Notes: generated from the letters alone by a model not told the origin. Counted from the stretch's first letter, positions 49,326 to 58,313 are shown. The stretch is DNA of 64,000 nucleotides from Streptomyces sp. WAC05374 (GCF_004353505.1 NZ_SMNQ01000001.1:372001-436000); one strand, 5' to 3'. Translations and numbers: made by a program.

Positions 49326-50687
49326 GTGTTCAGGCACCGTCCTGTCCGGTCGGCCGCGTTCGTCCTCGGTACGGCCCTGGCAGCGCTCGCCGCCACCGTC
49401 CCCGCCGGCGCACAGCCCTCCGGCGCGCACTCCACCGGTGCGCGCCCTGCCGACCCGCGCGCCGCCGGTGACGTCCGGTCCCTGCCCGGCGTCGCGCCCC
49501 GCGCGGAGACCGCCACGCTGTACGACGACGAGCCGGGCGGCAACGCCGACGCCGACGACCCCGCGATCTGGCGCGACGCCGCCCAGCCCGGCCGCAGCCT
49601 GGTCATCGCCACCGCCAAGGAGGGCGGCCTGCGGGTGTACGACCTCGACGCCCGCCTGGTGCAGTCGGTGCCCGCTCCCCCGGCCGCCGGGCCGGACGAC
49701 GCACCCGGCCGCTTCAACAACGTGGACCTCGTCCACGGCCTGCGGCTCCCGTCGGGCCGCGCCGACGTCGCGGTGACCTCGGACCGCGGCCACGACCGGC
49801 TCCGTGTCCACCGCATCACGCCCGGCCGGTCCGGCGGGCCGCTCACCGACGTGACCGACCCCGCCGCGCCGCCGGTCTTCTCGGCCGGCCAGGACGAGAT
49901 CAACGACCAGCACACCGCCTACGGCCTCGCCACCTGGACCGACCGCGCCACCGGCCGCTCGTACGCGCTCGTCAGCCGGCGCAACCGCACCACGATCGCG
50001 TTGCTGGAGCTTCTGCCCACCCCGGCCGGCACCGTCACCTACCGCAAGGTCCGCAGCCTGGACCTGCCGTCCTCGTTCCGGCTGCCCGACGGCACGTCGT
50101 GGACGCCGTGCGGGGAGCCGGGCGAACTGCCCCAGGTGGAGGGCATGGTCGTCGACCCGGCCAACGGCATGCTGTACGCCGGGCAGGAGGACGTCGGCAT
50201 CTGGCGCGTGCGCGCGGACCTGACGGGCGCGGCGCCCCAGCTCATCGACCGCGTCCGCGAGTACGGCGTACCGGCGGCCTTCGACGAGGAGAGCGAGGAG
50301 TGCGTGCCGGGCGCCGACCCGGGCTTCGGCGGCTCGCGCCTGTCGGCCGACGTCGAGGGCCTCACGCTGCTCACCGAGGCCGACGGCGACGGCTACCTCC
50401 TCGCCTCCAGCCAGGGCGACGACACCTTCGCGCTGTACGACCGTGAGCTGGAGGACGCCAACGAGTACGAGGGTGGCTTCCGCGTCACCGGCACGGCCGA
50501 CGGAACCGTCGACGGCTCGGAGGAGTGCGACGGCGCCGCCGTCCTCAACGCACCGCTCGGCACGAAGTACCCGCGCGGCCTGCTCGTCGTCCAGGACGGT
50601 CACGACTCTCCGGTGGAAGGCGGGCGCGAGGGCACCGACTTCACGTTCGTCGACCTCGGTGACGTCCTGGACCGCGTCGACGGCTGA
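49326..50687 (+). CDS. secreted beta-propeller (3-)phytase
   Basis: GTG 49326 (MFRHRPVRSAAFVLGTALAA), with a Sec signal to about residue 34 (VPAGAQ). The 453-residue protein has beta-propeller-phytase hallmarks: GGNADADDPAIWRDAAQPGRSLVIATAKEGGLRVYDLDA, FNNVDLVHGL, VEGMVVDPANGMLYAGQEDVGIW, SADVEGLTLL, YLLASSQGDDTFALYDR, and GSEECDGAAVLNAPLGTKYPRGLLVVQDG. The many Asp/Glu residues bind Ca2+. The enzyme releases phosphate from phytate outside the cell. A strong hairpin follows the gene. I looked for PHO-box repeats upstream and saw at most one weak half (gttcacgagag). Confidence 0.93.
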   Translation: MFRHRPVRSAAFVLGTALAALAATVPAGAQPSGAHSTGARPADPRAAGDVRSLPGVAPRAETATLYDDEPGGNADADDPAIWRDAAQPGRSLVIATAKEGGLRVYDLDARLVQSVPAPPAAGPDDAPGRFNNVDLVHGLRLPSGRADVAVTSDRGHDRLRVHRITPGRSGGPLTDVTDPAAPPVFSAGQDEINDQHTAYGLATWTDRATGRSYALVSRRNRTTIALLELLPTPAGTVTYRKVRSLDLPSSFRLPDGTSWTPCGEPGELPQVEGMVVDPANGMLYAGQEDVGIWRVRADLTGAAPQLIDRVREYGVPAAFDEESEECVPGADPGFGGSRLSADVEGLTLLTEADGDGYLLASSQGDDTFALYDRELEDANEYEGGFRVTGTADGTVDGSEECDGAAVLNAPLGTKYPRGLLVVQDGHDSPVEGGREGTDFTFVDLGDVLDRVDG

Positions 50688-50735
50688 GCGGCGGACTCCG
50701 TCCGGGTGGCCTCGCTGCCCCGGTCAGGGCAGGCC

Positions 50736-50766
50736 CGGGGGCGGGCGGGTTACCCGCCCGCCCCCG
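50736..50766 (+). terminator. 14-bp GC hairpin after phytase gene
   Basis: CGGGGGCGGGCGGG (50736-50749) and CCCGCCCGCCCCCG (50753-50766) pair perfectly around TTA. It lies 49 bp after the phytase stop and 45 bp before the next gene, so it separates the two transcripts. Confidence 0.82.
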
Positions 50767-50810
50767 CGTCAACAGCTCCGTAGAACGGGTTCCCGGACGA
50801 GGAGTGCGCT

Positions 50811-52106
50811 GTGCGACGGAAGAATGCGGAACGGCCGGCCCGGTGGGCCGCCGTGGCGGTCGCCGCGGTGACCGGGCTGGCCTCGCTGGCGGCGGCCGTC
50901 CCGCACGCCACGGCGGGACCCGCGCGGGGCGCCGAGCCGCCCTCGGGCGCCGTGGTGAGCGAGTGGCTGGCGGCGGTGACCGGCACGGTCGACCCGACGC
51001 ACGAGCTGACCACCCCGGAGGAGCTGGTCTGGCACACGTTCGTCTCCACGGCCGTCTACAACGCGGTGGTGGGTGTCGAAGGCCGGTACGAGCCGTACCG
51101 CTGGCGCGTGCGGGGCCCGCGTACGGCCTCCTCCGAGGCCGCGGCCGCGGCGGCGGCGCACCATGTGCTGCGGACCGGGTTCCCCGCGGCGGCCCCGGAA
51201 CTGCGCGCGCTGCTGGCGGCGAGCCTGGCGCGGGTGCCGGACGGCCGGGCGGAGGACGAGGGCGTCGCGTTCGGGGAGCGCGCCGCCCGCCACGTCCTCG
51301 CGCTGCGCGCCGGGGACGGCCGCGGGGCGTCGGTGCCCTTCCCGGCGCGTCCCGAGCCGGGGGTCTGGCGGCCCACGCCACCGGCCCACCAGCCGTTCAC
51401 CAGCGCCTGGCTGGGCAGGCTGCGCCCGATGCTGCTGCACTCCCCCAGCCAGTTCCGGCCGGGCCCGCCGCCGCGTCCCGGCTCCGTGCGGTACGCCCGG
51501 GACCTGGCCGAGGTGCGGGCGTTCGGCGCCCGGACCGGATCGTTCCGCACTCCCCGGCAGACCGACACCGCGCGCTACTTCAGCAACCTCGACATCCAGG
51601 GCGCCCTCGGGGACCTCGCGGCCCGGCACCGTCTCGACATCGCCGACACGGCCCGGCTGTTCGCGGCCGCCAACAGCACCCAGCTCGACGCGGTCATCAC
51701 CGCGTGGGACGCCAAGCTGCACTACGGCACGTGGCGGCCCATCACCGCCATCCGGGAGGCCGACCGGGACGGCGACCCGGCGAGCCGGCCCGACGCCCAC
51801 TGGGAGCCGCTGCTCACCACCCCGGCCCACCCGGACTACCTCAGCGGCCACGCGGCGGCGGGCGGCGCCCTGATGGCGACCCTGACCAGGCTGGCCGGCA
51901 GCCCTCGCGTCGACGTGCGCATCCTGTCCAGGACCACCGGGAAGACCCGGCACTACCACCACGCGGACGTCTACCACCGCGATGTGGTGGACGCCCGCGT
52001 CTGGGCGGGCATCCACACCCGGACCGCCGACACCGTCGCCAACGCGGCCGGCCGACGGCTGTCGGCCTGGGCCCTGGAGCGGTACTTCCGGCCGGTACGC
52101 CCCTGA
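50811..52106 (+). CDS. secreted vanadium-dependent haloperoxidase/PAP2-family protein
   Basis: GTG 50811 follows gaggagtgc; signal peptide to about residue 35. The 431-residue protein contains the full acid-phosphatase/haloperoxidase triad: K-x6-RP in KLHYGTWRPITAIR, S-G-H in PDYLSGHAAAGGA, and R-x5-H in DARVWAGIHTRTAD. The N-terminal half (WLAAVTGTVDPTHELTTPEELVWHTFVSTAVYNAVVGVEG) is that of bacterial VHPO-like proteins. Whether it binds vanadate and oxidises halide or is a phosphatase cannot be told from the motif. It is exported, as is the phytase before it. Confidence 0.9.
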   Translation: MRRKNAERPARWAAVAVAAVTGLASLAAAVPHATAGPARGAEPPSGAVVSEWLAAVTGTVDPTHELTTPEELVWHTFVSTAVYNAVVGVEGRYEPYRWRVRGPRTASSEAAAAAAAHHVLRTGFPAAAPELRALLAASLARVPDGRAEDEGVAFGERAARHVLALRAGDGRGASVPFPARPEPGVWRPTPPAHQPFTSAWLGRLRPMLLHSPSQFRPGPPPRPGSVRYARDLAEVRAFGARTGSFRTPRQTDTARYFSNLDIQGALGDLAARHRLDIADTARLFAAANSTQLDAVITAWDAKLHYGTWRPITAIREADRDGDPASRPDAHWEPLLTTPAHPDYLSGHAAAGGALMATLTRLAGSPRVDVRILSRTTGKTRHYHHADVYHRDVVDARVWAGIHTRTADTVANAAGRRLSAWALERYFRPVRP

Positions 52107-52234
52107 CCGCGCCCCGCCCCGGCAAACGGGTGAATGCGGCATACGTCCGTCGTCGGGCGACCGTTACGCAGTCCGGAATGACGCAGCTCCGGAATCCGGT
52201 CGCCCCGGTGACCCCCGACGACAAGGACGAGCCC

Positions 52235-52450
52235 ATGATCAAGAAGGTTCTGGCCGCCGCCGGCCTCGCCGCGGCCGTTCTCGGTGCCTCCGCCCCCCTG
52301 GCCGCCGCGGCCGGCGACCGTGAGGTGCACACGCAGAACGGCAACTTCTCGACGCAGTCCTACGGCAACACCGGCGCCCCCGAGCCGCAGAGCGCCGGGC
52401 GCACCCTGACCGACGCCGACCTGCGCCCCCTGGACGGCCTGGGCCGGTAA
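52235..52450 (+). CDS. small secreted rodlin-like protein, 71 aa
   Basis: A 71-residue protein with Sec signal MIKKVLAAAGLAAAVLGASA (to about AAAAG, residue 27). The mature part HTQNGNFSTQSYGNTGAPEP recalls the NGNxAxQSYGN block of rodlins, the fibrous surface proteins RdlA/RdlB of Streptomyces. The ending GRTLTDADLRPLDGLGR is not rodlin-like, and the protein is about half the usual length. So it is related in signal peptide and one motif only. Ribosome site aaggacgag lies before the ATG. It is between haloperoxidase and the crcB operon. Confidence 0.72.
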   Translation: MIKKVLAAAGLAAAVLGASAPLAAAAGDREVHTQNGNFSTQSYGNTGAPEPQSAGRTLTDADLRPLDGLGR

Positions 52451-52471
52451 GGCGCTCGTACGCTGTCGTTC

Positions 52472-52882
52472 ATGACGGCGTGGCGGGCACAGGGGCCGGT
52501 GGTGGCGGTCGTGGCGGCGGGCGGGGCCCTGGGCGCCTGCGCGCGCCACGGCGCGTCGCTGCTGTGGCCGACGGCGGCCGGTGGCTTTCCCTGGACCACG
52601 CTGTGCGTCAACGCCGGCGGCTGTGCGCTGATGGGCATGCTGATGGTGGTGATCACCGAGTTCGGGCCGGCCCACCCGCTGGTGCGGCCCTTCCTCGGCA
52701 CGGGGGTGCTCGGCGGGTTCACCACGTTCTCGGCGTACGCGGTGGACGTCCGTGACCTGCTGACCGGGGACCGGGTCGCGGCAGCGCTGGCGTACCTGGC
52801 GCTCACACCGGCGACGGCGCTGGTGGCGGTGGCAACGGCGGCGTGGCTGACGCGCCGCGTACGCGCGTGGAGGCCGGCATGA
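52472..52882 (+). CDS. crcB: CrcB/Fluc fluoride channel subunit 1
   Basis: A 136-residue protein with four membrane helices. [16 protein letters not shown] (G-x3-R at the N-terminal helix), [16 protein letters not shown] (the TLxVN motif), and [20 protein letters not shown] (the GxxGGxTTFS fluoride-pore motif) are diagnostic. Fluc channels are dual-topology dimers. Actinomycetes often have two adjacent crcB genes forming a heterodimer, as here. It overlaps the DUF190 gene by ATGA (52879-52882). There is no room for a fluoride riboswitch in the 21 bp upstream. Confidence 0.94.
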   Translation: MTAWRAQGPVVAVVAAGGALGACARHGASLLWPTAAGGFPWTTLCVNAGGCALMGMLMVVITEFGPAHPLVRPFLGTGVLGGFTTFSAYAVDVRDLLTGDRVAAALAYLALTPATALVAVATAAWLTRRVRAWRPA

Positions 52883-53232
52883 CCGGACCGGTGAGCGGCG
52901 CCCGGGCGCTGCGGGCGACCGTCTTCGTGAGCGAGAACGACGTCTGGCGGCACCGACCGGTGTACAGCGAGATCGTGCACCGGGCCCACGAGGCGGGCCT
53001 GGCCGGCGCGTCGGTCTTCCGGGGCATCGAGGGTTTCGGGGCGTCGTCCCTGGTCCATACGGCTCGGCTGCTGTCGCTGAGCGAGGACCTGCCCGTCGCG
53101 GTCGTCATCGTGGACGACGAGGAGCGCGTACGGGCGTTCCTGCCGCGACTGGACGGGCTGGTCGCGGACGGGCTGGTCGTGCTCGACGCGTGCGAGACCG
53201 TGCGGTACGCCGGCGGGGAGCGGGCGCGGTGA
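52879..53232 (+). CDS. DUF190 family protein
   Basis: A 117-residue protein from ATG 52879 inside the crcB overlap. It starts [63 protein letters not shown] is the conserved block, followed by [31 protein letters not shown]190 proteins have a PII-like ferredoxin fold and are found next to crcB in many genomes; they are thought to regulate or bind the channel. Stop overlaps the start of the second crcB (GTGA, 53229-53232), so all three genes are translationally coupled. Confidence 0.93.
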   Translation: MTGPVSGARALRATVFVSENDVWRHRPVYSEIVHRAHEAGLAGASVFRGIEGFGASSLVHTARLLSLSEDLPVAVVIVDDEERVRAFLPRLDGLVADGLVVLDACETVRYAGGERAR

Positions 53233-53603
53233 ACTGGCTGTGGGTGATCGTGGGCGCGGCGGTCGGGGCACCGCTGCGGTACCTGACCGACCGGGCCGTG
53301 CAGGCGAGGCACGACTCGGTCTTCCCGTGGGGGACGTTCACCGTCAATGTCGTGGGCTGTCTGGTCCTGGGCGTGCTGACGGGTGCGGTCGTCGCGGGGG
53401 CCGCTCCGCCGGGGCTGCGGCTGCTGCTCGGTACGGGGCTGTGCGGGGCGCTCACCACGTACTCGACCTTCTCGTACGAGACGCTGCGGCTGGTGGAGGG
53501 CGGGGCGGGGCTCTACGCGGCCGCCAACGTGGCCGGCAGTGTGGCCGCCGGGGTGGGTGCGGTGTTCGCCGGAGTGTTGGTGGCCGGAGTGCTCTGGGCC
53601 TGA
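53229..53603 (+). CDS. crcB: CrcB/Fluc fluoride channel subunit 2
   Basis: A 124-residue protein from GTG 53229 ([20 protein letters not shown]). Four helices. [27 protein letters not shown] and [20 protein letters not shown] carry the family motifs (R near TM1, FxVN, GxxGxxTTxSTF). It differs enough from the first crcB to be the other half of a heterodimer. The gene overlaps the DUF190 stop. A 127-aa hypothetical gene follows 63 bp downstream. Confidence 0.94.
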   Translation: MNWLWVIVGAAVGAPLRYLTDRAVQARHDSVFPWGTFTVNVVGCLVLGVLTGAVVAGAAPPGLRLLLGTGLCGALTTYSTFSYETLRLVEGGAGLYAAANVAGSVAAGVGAVFAGVLVAGVLWA

Positions 53604-53666
53604 GGCCCGGCGGCGGCGTACGTACGCTGGGGTTGTGGCGTCCCGTTCCGGCCCGGGAAGTGTGTC

Positions 53667-54050
53667 ATGGCCCTTGGTCACCGTTTCCACGTCGATCAGG
53701 ACGGTCACTCGGTCACCGTCCAGTTCCTGGGCGCCTCGGGACGGTTCGAGGTCCTGGTGGACGGGAAGGTCGTGGCGTACGGCTCCGGCCGGCGCGCGGG
53801 CGGCGCGGTGACGGCGGAGCTGCCCGGGGACCCGCCGCGGCCGGTGCGCGTGATCGTCAGCAACCCCGGCGAGATGGGTGGCGTGCCCTTCTGTGTGCTG
53901 GAGACCGGCGGCATGCGCTATCTGATGCCGCAGGTTCCGCTGGGCGGCGCCGGGGAAGGCCCCGCACGCCCGGGGCCGTACCGGCCGGTGCGACGGCTGC
54001 GGCGGTCGCTGCGCAGGCTGCTGCGGCGGCTCGGGGGGCGGTCGCGGTGA
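53667..54050 (+). CDS. hypothetical protein, 127 aa
   Basis: A 127-residue protein starting MALGHRFHVDQDGHSVTVQF. The first ~90 residues look like a beta-sandwich (VTVQFLGASGRFEVLVDGKVVAYGSG ... RVIVSNPGEMGGVPFCVLETGG). The end is a strongly basic Arg/Leu tail (RPVRRLRRSLRRLLRRLGGRSR) that could bind membranes or nucleic acid. I do not recognise the family. It lies between the crcB operon and the phosphatase gene on the same strand, 58 bp before the latter. Confidence 0.75.
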   Translation: MALGHRFHVDQDGHSVTVQFLGASGRFEVLVDGKVVAYGSGRRAGGAVTAELPGDPPRPVRVIVSNPGEMGGVPFCVLETGGMRYLMPQVPLGGAGEGPARPGPYRPVRRLRRSLRRLLRRLGGRSR

Positions 54051-54108
54051 CGGCCCGCGGCGAAGGGCCCGGGGCGCCTCCCGGAGCGGTACGGAACCGG
54101 CCGGCGGG

Positions 54109-55374
54109 GTGGTGGTCCCCTTGACGGACCTGCCGCGTGGTACCGCCGCACCCGCCGTGGCCCGGCTCGGGACGATGGAGCAGGCCGTCGAGTCCATCGG
54201 CACCACCCTGGACGAGCGGACGACGTGCGTGGAGCTGGCCCGGTTCCTGTGCGGGCGGCTGTGCGAGGCCGCGGCGGTGGACCTGCTGCCGGAGGGCGAC
54301 GAAACCGCGCGGCGCGCGGCCGGGCCGGAGCTGAAGCGCGTGGCCACGGCCGGCCGCGCGGAGCTGCTGGCCCCGGGGCTCGCCCGCGCGGGGGACGCGG
54401 GGTCTCTGCTCGTGCGCGCTCTGGACGAGGGGCATCCGATCACCGACGCCGTCGGCGCGTCGGACGGCGTCCCGTTGAGCGCCATGTCCGTACCGCTGCT
54501 GGGGCAGGGCCGCCTGTACGGGGTGCTGCTGGCGGTCCGCACGGGTGCGCCGTTCAGCGACGACGATGCGGCCGCCGCGCACTACGCGGCCCGCCTCGCG
54601 GCCGTCCACCTCGGACACGCCCGCCGGCACACGGCGACGCACAGCACCGCGCTGAACCTCCAGCGGGCCCTGCTGGCCGAGCCGGGGCGGCCCCACCCGA
54701 ACCTGGACCTCGCCACGTGCTACCTGCCCGCGGGCGGCGGCGCCCTGGTCGGGGGCGACTGGTTCGAGACGGTACGGCTGCACTACGGGCGGACGCTGCT
54801 GGTGCTGGGCGACGTGATGGGGCACGGCCTGGACGCCGCCGTCGACATGAACGCCTACCGGTCCATGCTCCGGTACGTCGCCTCCACCGATCTGCCCCCG
54901 CACCGGGTGCTGCGCCAGCTCGACGCCGCCGTCGCCGAGGACGCCGGGCGCCGGCCGGCGACCTGCGTGCTGGTCCGGGTCGATCCGGCGCGCGGCAAGG
55001 CGGCGTTCGCCAGTGCGGGGCACCTGCCGCCGGCGGTCTTCGCCATGGACGGCACCGGTGAGCTGGTGCACCTGCCGGTCGGGCCGCCGCTGGGCACGGG
55101 TGTGGGGGGTTACGAGCTGACCGGCCGTGACCTCACGCCGTCGGACACGCTGTTGCTGTTCACGGACGGCCTGGTGGAGCGGCGCGGCGAGGACATCGAC
55201 GTGTCGCTGGCCCGCCTGGCCGCGCTGCGCCTCCCACCGGGGGCCGGTCCGCGGGAGCTGCTCGACCAGGTGGTCGACCGGCTGGGCGCGGACGGCGCGG
55301 AGGATGACGTCGCGGTGCTGGCCGCGCGCATCCGCCACCGTCCGGAGCGGCATCCGGCGGGACCGGCGGCGTGA
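54109..55374 (+). CDS. GAF-PP2C (SpoIIE-type) serine phosphatase
   Basis: A 421-residue protein. I take GTG 54109, although TTG 54121 is possible. A GAF-like sensory region (about 20-170; VGASDGVPLSAMSVPLLGQGRLYGVLLAVRTG) precedes the PP2C/SpoIIE domain: ALLAEPGRPHPNLDLATCYLPAGGGALVGGDWFETV, LLVLGDVMGHGLDAAVDM, ASAGHLPPAVFAMD, DTLLLFTDGLVERRGEDID, EDDVAVLAARIRH, with the metal-binding Asp residues intact. It presumably acts on an anti-anti-sigma factor. It is the second kinase-less phosphatase of this kind in the window. It ends ten bases from a convergent gene. Confidence 0.92.
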   Translation: MVVPLTDLPRGTAAPAVARLGTMEQAVESIGTTLDERTTCVELARFLCGRLCEAAAVDLLPEGDETARRAAGPELKRVATAGRAELLAPGLARAGDAGSLLVRALDEGHPITDAVGASDGVPLSAMSVPLLGQGRLYGVLLAVRTGAPFSDDDAAAAHYAARLAAVHLGHARRHTATHSTALNLQRALLAEPGRPHPNLDLATCYLPAGGGALVGGDWFETVRLHYGRTLLVLGDVMGHGLDAAVDMNAYRSMLRYVASTDLPPHRVLRQLDAAVAEDAGRRPATCVLVRVDPARGKAAFASAGHLPPAVFAMDGTGELVHLPVGPPLGTGVGGYELTGRDLTPSDTLLLFTDGLVERRGEDIDVSLARLAALRLPPGAGPRELLDQVVDRLGADGAEDDVAVLAARIRHRPERHPAGPAA

Positions 55375-55384
55375 GGGGCGGTCC

Positions 55385-55924
55385 TCACGGTGTGCCGCCG
55401 CGCGCGGCGATCTTCGACAGCAGTTGTTTGTCCAGGAGCAGCAGGGCGGTCAGGGCGTGCCGGGAGGCGGCCGCGATGAGGTCGAGGTCCGGCGCGCGGC
55501 GGTGCCGGGGCGAGGCGTCGCGGAGGGACTCCTCCAGTTCGGTCAGCGGCCCGTCGAAGCCGCCGCACATGACGGCTGCGGTCCGCAGTGCCTGGACCAG
55601 GTCCGGGTCGAGGTCCTGACCGGTGCTGGTCTCCAGCAGGGCGGGTATGAGGTGGCTGATGTGGAGCAGGCTGTGCAGCCTGCGGACGAGTTGGGGCCAG
55701 TGGTCGTCGGGGGTGTCGGGAGCGGCCCACGCGGCCCGGGCCGCCTGGATGTCCTGGTGCAGTTCCCGCGCGATGCGCACTTCGGCCCGGCGCGGCTGCT
55801 GGGCCTTGAGGGACCAGGAGATGCCCGCGTCCGCGGCCGCGTCGTAGGCGGCCAGCCGGAGTCGCACGAACTGGTCGGGCGGCGCGCATGCGTCGAGGCC
55901 CGTGGTCAACTCGAAGTCGTCCAT
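55385..55924 (-). CDS. hypothetical helical protein, 179 aa
   Basis: From ATG 55922-55924 a 179-residue protein: MDDFELTTGLDACAPPDQFV. It is almost wholly alpha-helical by composition (VRLRLAAYDAAADAGISWSL, ARELHQDIQAARAAWAA, HLIPALLETSTGQDLDPDLVQALRTAAVMC). No membrane helix, no catalytic motif. I do not know the family. The upstream in-frame codon at 55960 gives an unlikely start. It converges with the GAF-PP2C gene with ten bases between. Confidence 0.72.
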   Translation of the reverse strand: MDDFELTTGLDACAPPDQFVRLRLAAYDAAADAGISWSLKAQQPRRAEVRIARELHQDIQAARAAWAAPDTPDDHWPQLVRRLHSLLHISHLIPALLETSTGQDLDPDLVQALRTAAVMCGGFDGPLTELEESLRDASPRHRRAPDLDLIAAASRHALTALLLLDKQLLSKIAARGGTP

Positions 55925-56308
55925 GGGCGGACCGTACCGGCACTTCCGGGAGCGGCGCACCGGTCCGGGCCCAACCCGTTACGTACGTCGGCGCATACCG
56001 GCCGTTCCCGTCGCGTTGGGTGTCCGGCCAGGTACGGAGCCGTATGCGTGGGCCATGGCTCGGGCGCCGTGCGGGGGTGCGGGGGCGTCGGACGGCGTGG
56101 GCGACGACGGTCTCGGCGGGGGTCGCGGCGGGGGTGCGGAACGGGTCCGGCGTCGGGGGAGTTGGGGTGCGCCGCGCTCATGGCGCGAACGCGGGGCGGG
56201 CGGTCACGGGTGACGGGATCTGGTCCCGGGTGCCGCTCGGCGCCGGGGTGGCGGGCTCCGCGCCGCCCGGCGCCGGGGTGCCGACGGCGCCGGGCGCGGG
56301 CGGGGCGC
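55925..56308. other. intergenic region
   Basis: About 380 bp with Arg/Gly-rich frames and no protein-like gene. Around 56230-56300 the unit gcgccggggtg is repeated (three times, imperfectly). It should include the promoter of the 179-aa gene. Nothing else can be supported. Confidence 0.5.
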
Positions 56309-56503
56309 TCAGGCGGTGTCGTCGTCCCGGCGGTGCCGGTCCTTCTGGACCGACTCCTGGCCGGTCACACTGGGCGTGAGCGTGTCCGCCGCTTCCTTGT
56401 CGTGCTCGTCCGGGCCCCCGTCGTCGAGCCGCAGCTCGGCTTCCTCGAACTCGTCCAGGACCTCGTCGGCGGCGGTCTCGGGCTTGTGATCGCGGTGGTT
56501 CAT
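56309..56503 (-). CDS. small highly charged hypothetical protein, 64 aa
   Basis: From ATG 56501-56503, with ggagagag before it: MNHRDHKPETAADEVLDEFE. The 64 residues are rich in Asp, Glu, Lys and His (EEAELRLDDGGPDEHDKEAADTLTP ... QKDRHRRDDDTA), so the protein is probably disordered. No motif. Small acidic proteins of this sort are widespread in Streptomyces. Existence as a gene rests on the start site, composition and codon bias only. Confidence 0.6.
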   Translation of the reverse strand: MNHRDHKPETAADEVLDEFEEAELRLDDGGPDEHDKEAADTLTPSVTGQESVQKDRHRRDDDTA

Positions 56504-57395
56504 CTCTCTCCTTCGCCTCTCCTTCACCCGGCTTCGCCGGTGTTTCCCGACTTCCTCACCGCCGGGCCTTTACACCTGGTGGGAGTCCGCGGAGCCCGGG
56601 GCGTTGTCAGTGGTGCGTGCCGGCATGGGAGCGTGACGACAGACCTGGGCCACCTGCGGCAGTTGCGGCTCGCCAAGGCCGACCACCCCGGCGTCCACCG
56701 GCGGGGCTCCACCGCAGGGGGCTGGATTCGGACACGGCGGTACCCCGGGCGAACGGGCGTGATTGGCGCATAAGGAAGTGACGCGCGCGTCGGCGGGGGC
56801 CATGACGGACTCCCCGGTGCCCCTCAGGGGGTGGAGGCGCGCGCCCCTCCGCCCCCGAGGGGCACCCGCCCGCCGACCGGCGTCCGGTTGCGGGCGCCAC
56901 TGCAACGCCGACGCCCGGTCGCCGCCCGGCCGGCGTCCGGCGGACGGCGGCCCACCCGGCCCGCACCGGTGACCCCGCCGTGCGCACCCCCCTCCCGTTC
57001 CGTTCAACGCTGAACAGCCCGAACGGCCCCCGCGGCAGCCGCCCACCGCGCCCCGCCCCGCCCGGCTCACCGGACGCCGGCCGGGTCACCGAACGAGCCG
57101 TCGAGCGGCCACCGACGCGACCTGACGAACAATCAGCAAACATCGCGCGCCTTTGCTCGGAGCGCCCCACGGCCGGAGCCCACCGCTCCCCCGCGGCCCG
57201 CCCCCGGGAGCCACGACCGGCGGACGCGCGTAGCACGGCCAAAAGGCGATCTTGCCCAGGTACCCGACCGGAGCCCAGGATTCCTCCCGTCGGCTTGACA
57301 GGCACATGACGGCAAACAACCGTCGGACGCCGTCCTGCCGACGCCTGTCGGGCCCGCCCACCCAGCGGGCCACGGATCCCCCACCGGAGGATGCA
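56504..57395. other. 890-bp gene-free stretch
   Basis: Between the divergent 64-aa and protease genes. Frames exist, but all are Arg/Pro-rich without protein character. Its main feature is the hairpin at 56816-56866. A smaller cggcttcgccgg stem (about 56530-56541) with a TTCG loop is present near the 64-aa gene. The protease promoter must lie in it; an A/T-richer patch is at 57125-57160. An unannotated RNA is possible. Confidence 0.55.
56816..56866. other. 21-bp hairpin with 8-nt loop in gene-free region (terminator or structured RNA)
   Basis: Outer arms GGTGCCCCTC (56816-56825) and GAGGGGCACC (56857-56866). Inner arms GGGGGTGGAGG (56827-56837) and CCTCCGCCCCC (56846-56856) around cgcgcgcc. 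There is one bulged A (56826) and one wobble. No gene ends just before it on either strand. Confidence 0.75.
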
Positions 57396-58313
57396 GTGAA
57401 CTTCAAGCGCTTCACCCCCCTCGGCGGCATCGCGAGAGGCGCGCGGCTGACCGCCGTCGCCGCCGCTCTCCTGGCCGCCTCCGCGCTTGCGGCCCCGAGC
57501 GCCGGCGCCGCGCCGCTCGACGGCGGCCGGGCCACCGCCGCCCAGCTCGCCCAGGCGAGCGACGCGGTCCTGACCGCCGACGTGCCGGGCACCGCCTGGT
57601 ACACGGACGCCAAGACCGGCAAGCTCGTCGTCACGGCGGACTCCACGGTCTCGGCCGCCGAGCTCGCCAAGATCAAGGAGGCCGCGGGCAGCCGCGCCGG
57701 CGCCCTCGAGATCAAGCGCACCCCGGGCACGTTCTCCAAGCTGATCGCGGGCGGCCAGGCCATCTACGCGGGCGGCGGACGCTGCTCGCTCGGCTTCAAC
57801 GTCCGCAGCGGCAGCACGTACTACGCCCTGACCGCCGGTCACTGCACCAACATCGGCAGCACCTGGTACACCAACTCGTCGAACACGACGCTGCTCGGCA
57901 CCCGTACCGGCTCCAGCTTCCCGAACAACGACTACGGCATCATCCGCCACTCCAACGCCTCGGCGGCGGACGGCCGCGTGTACCTGTACAACGGCAGCTA
58001 CCGCGACATCACCGGCGCCGGCAACGCGTACGTCGGCCAGTCCGTCCAGCGCAGCGGCAGCACCACCGGCCTGCGCGGCGGCACGGTCACCGGCCTGAAC
58101 GCGACCGTCAACTACGGCAACGGCGACGTCGTCTACGGCATGATCCAGACCAACGTCTGCGCCGAGCCCGGCGACAGCGGCGGCGCGCTGTTCTCGGGGA
58201 GCACCGCGCTCGGCCTGACCTCCGGCGGCAGCGGCAACTGCTCCAGCGGCGGCACCACGTTCTTCCAGCCCGTCACCGAGGCGCTGAGCGCGTACGGCGT
58301 GAGCGTCTTCTGA
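57396..58313 (+). CDS. secreted S1-family serine protease with pro-domain (streptogrisin-like)
   Basis: GTG 57396 with ggagg upstream; start [20 protein letters not shown]. Signal peptide to about residue 39, pro-domain (about 40-120; [41 protein letters not shown]), then the mature protease beginning near [19 protein letters not shown]. The chymotrypsin triad is His in [10 protein letters not shown], Asp in [10 protein letters not shown] and Ser in [13 protein letters not shown]. Length (305) and sequence match streptogrisin A/B of Streptomyces griseus. The pro-domain assists folding and is removed by self-cleavage. A T-rich terminator follows. Confidence 0.95.
   Translation: MNFKRFTPLGGIARGARLTAVAAALLAASALAAPSAGAAPLDGGRATAAQLAQASDAVLTADVPGTAWYTDAKTGKLVVTADSTVSAAELAKIKEAAGSRAGALEIKRTPGTFSKLIAGGQAIYAGGGRCSLGFNVRSGSTYYALTAGHCTNIGSTWYTNSSNTTLLGTRTGSSFPNNDYGIIRHSNASAADGRVYLYNGSYRDITGAGNAYVGQSVQRSGSTTGLRGGTVTGLNATVNYGNGDVVYGMIQTNVCAEPGDSGGALFSGSTALGLTSGGSGNCSSGGTTFFQPVTEALSAYGVSVF

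Noticed and set aside
52440..52471. Possible fluoride riboswitch before crcB
   Set aside because: Only 21 bp separate the previous stop and the crcB start, with no room for the conserved fold and no matching motif.
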